A stretch of 64,000 nt of DNA from Ideonella paludis. GTDB taxonomy: Bacteria > Pseudomonadota > Gammaproteobacteria > Burkholderiales > Burkholderiaceae_C. Position 1 is the stretch's first letter. Each line of letters starts with the position of its first letter. Position numbers and translations under genes: made by a program. The notes beneath the pieces are model-generated. The model was not told the DNA's origin. It made no database searches and worked only from the letters and a program-made list of their open reading frames with translations. Positions 63,905 through 64,000 of the stretch are shown here, piece by piece. The stretch is taken from the NCBI RefSeq assembly GCF_018069865.1, contig NZ_JAGQDG010000001.1:620001-684000 (forward strand). The letters run 5' to 3'.

Positions 63905-64000
63905 ATGTCATCTACACCTCGTCGCCAGTTTTTGAGCGCTAGCGCAGCCACTGTCGCCACCGCTACAGCACTGAGCACGGGTGCAGCCTTAGCTGCACCA
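63905..64000 (+). CDS. Tat-exported protein, truncated by window end
   Basis: Only 32 codons are visible. MSSTPRRQFLSASAATVATA is a clear twin-arginine signal (PRRQFL), continuing TALSTGAALAAP toward the cleavage site. TTGGAGAAACC precedes the ATG. The mature part lies outside the window, so no function can be given; a cofactor-containing periplasmic enzyme controlled by the divergent LysR is likely. Confidence 0.7.
   Translation, partial: MSSTPRRQFLSASAATVATATALSTGAALAAP

Overview
The window reads as a chromosomal segment of a high-GC betaproteobacterium of the order Burkholderiales (Comamonadaceae or Sphaerotilaceae-like). The evidence is uniformly GC-rich codon use, two orphan Bug/TctC-type binding proteins, a glnE / yhdP / nitrilase neighbourhood, a DUF2322 protein, a pobR-pobA pair and many LysR regulators. 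This placement is by inference; no rRNA or tRNA gene lies in the window. Genes are dense, usually 0-60 nt apart, with many 4-nt ATGA overlaps. No CRISPR array, transposase or prophage gene was recognised.

Layout: 1-4081 is a gluconate-type module (gntK-dctQ-dctM-dctP operon facing a LacI-family repressor, with two identical 14-bp palindromic operators between them). 4231-8424 holds a PAS chemoreceptor, a type II lumazine synthase behind an FMN riboswitch, a VOC protein, a haloacid dehalogenase and a small secreted coiled-coil protein. 8456-15710 carries a large pullulanase lipoprotein, a secreted reprolysin-like metalloprotease, a cysteine-synthase-fold PLP enzyme and DUF2322. 15762-18941 has a glutathione S-transferase translationally coupled to a class A beta-lactamase, then a secreted alpha/beta-hydrolase-like protein. 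18989-25962 is a catabolic cluster (LysR, CaiB-type CoA transferase, HMG-CoA-lyase-like enzyme, VOC protein, Bug receptor, 2-hydroxyacid dehydrogenase, glycerate kinase). 25973-29310 has a phosphatase-like protein, a guanidinium-exporter-like SMR protein overlapping a GFA protein, and a DUF2141 / carotenoid oxygenase pair.

29311-31641 is an AT-richer accessory patch with two tiny coupled genes and a PIN-like nuclease gene. It sits exactly downstream of the yhdP-nitrilase operon (31642-36582), which is divergent from glnE (36744-39476). 39526-45623 mixes an AT-rich secreted protein, a rhombosortase, a DMT transporter, small soluble proteins, an isochorismatase-like hydrolase, MAPEG, GST and DUF418 proteins.

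45624-46053 is an unusually structured non-coding stretch that precedes an eight-gene, tightly overlapped lipid-modification operon (46054-53265: FAD oxidoreductase, DUF1365, cyclopropane-fatty-acid-synthase-like methyltransferase, chalcone-isomerase-like protein, MFS, DUF3833, SDR, SnoaL-like). In other proteobacteria this type of set belongs to the sigma-E/ChrR photooxidative response, but no sigma factor or anti-sigma factor is present here. After a REP-like repeat come an SRAP DNA-crosslink sensor, an SGNH lipoprotein, pobR-pobA for 4-hydroxybenzoate, an M20 amidohydrolase plus Bug receptor divergent from a LysR gene, and finally a TetR-controlled cupin/SDR pair with duplicated operators. 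A LysR gene divergent from a Tat-exported protein is cut by the window end.
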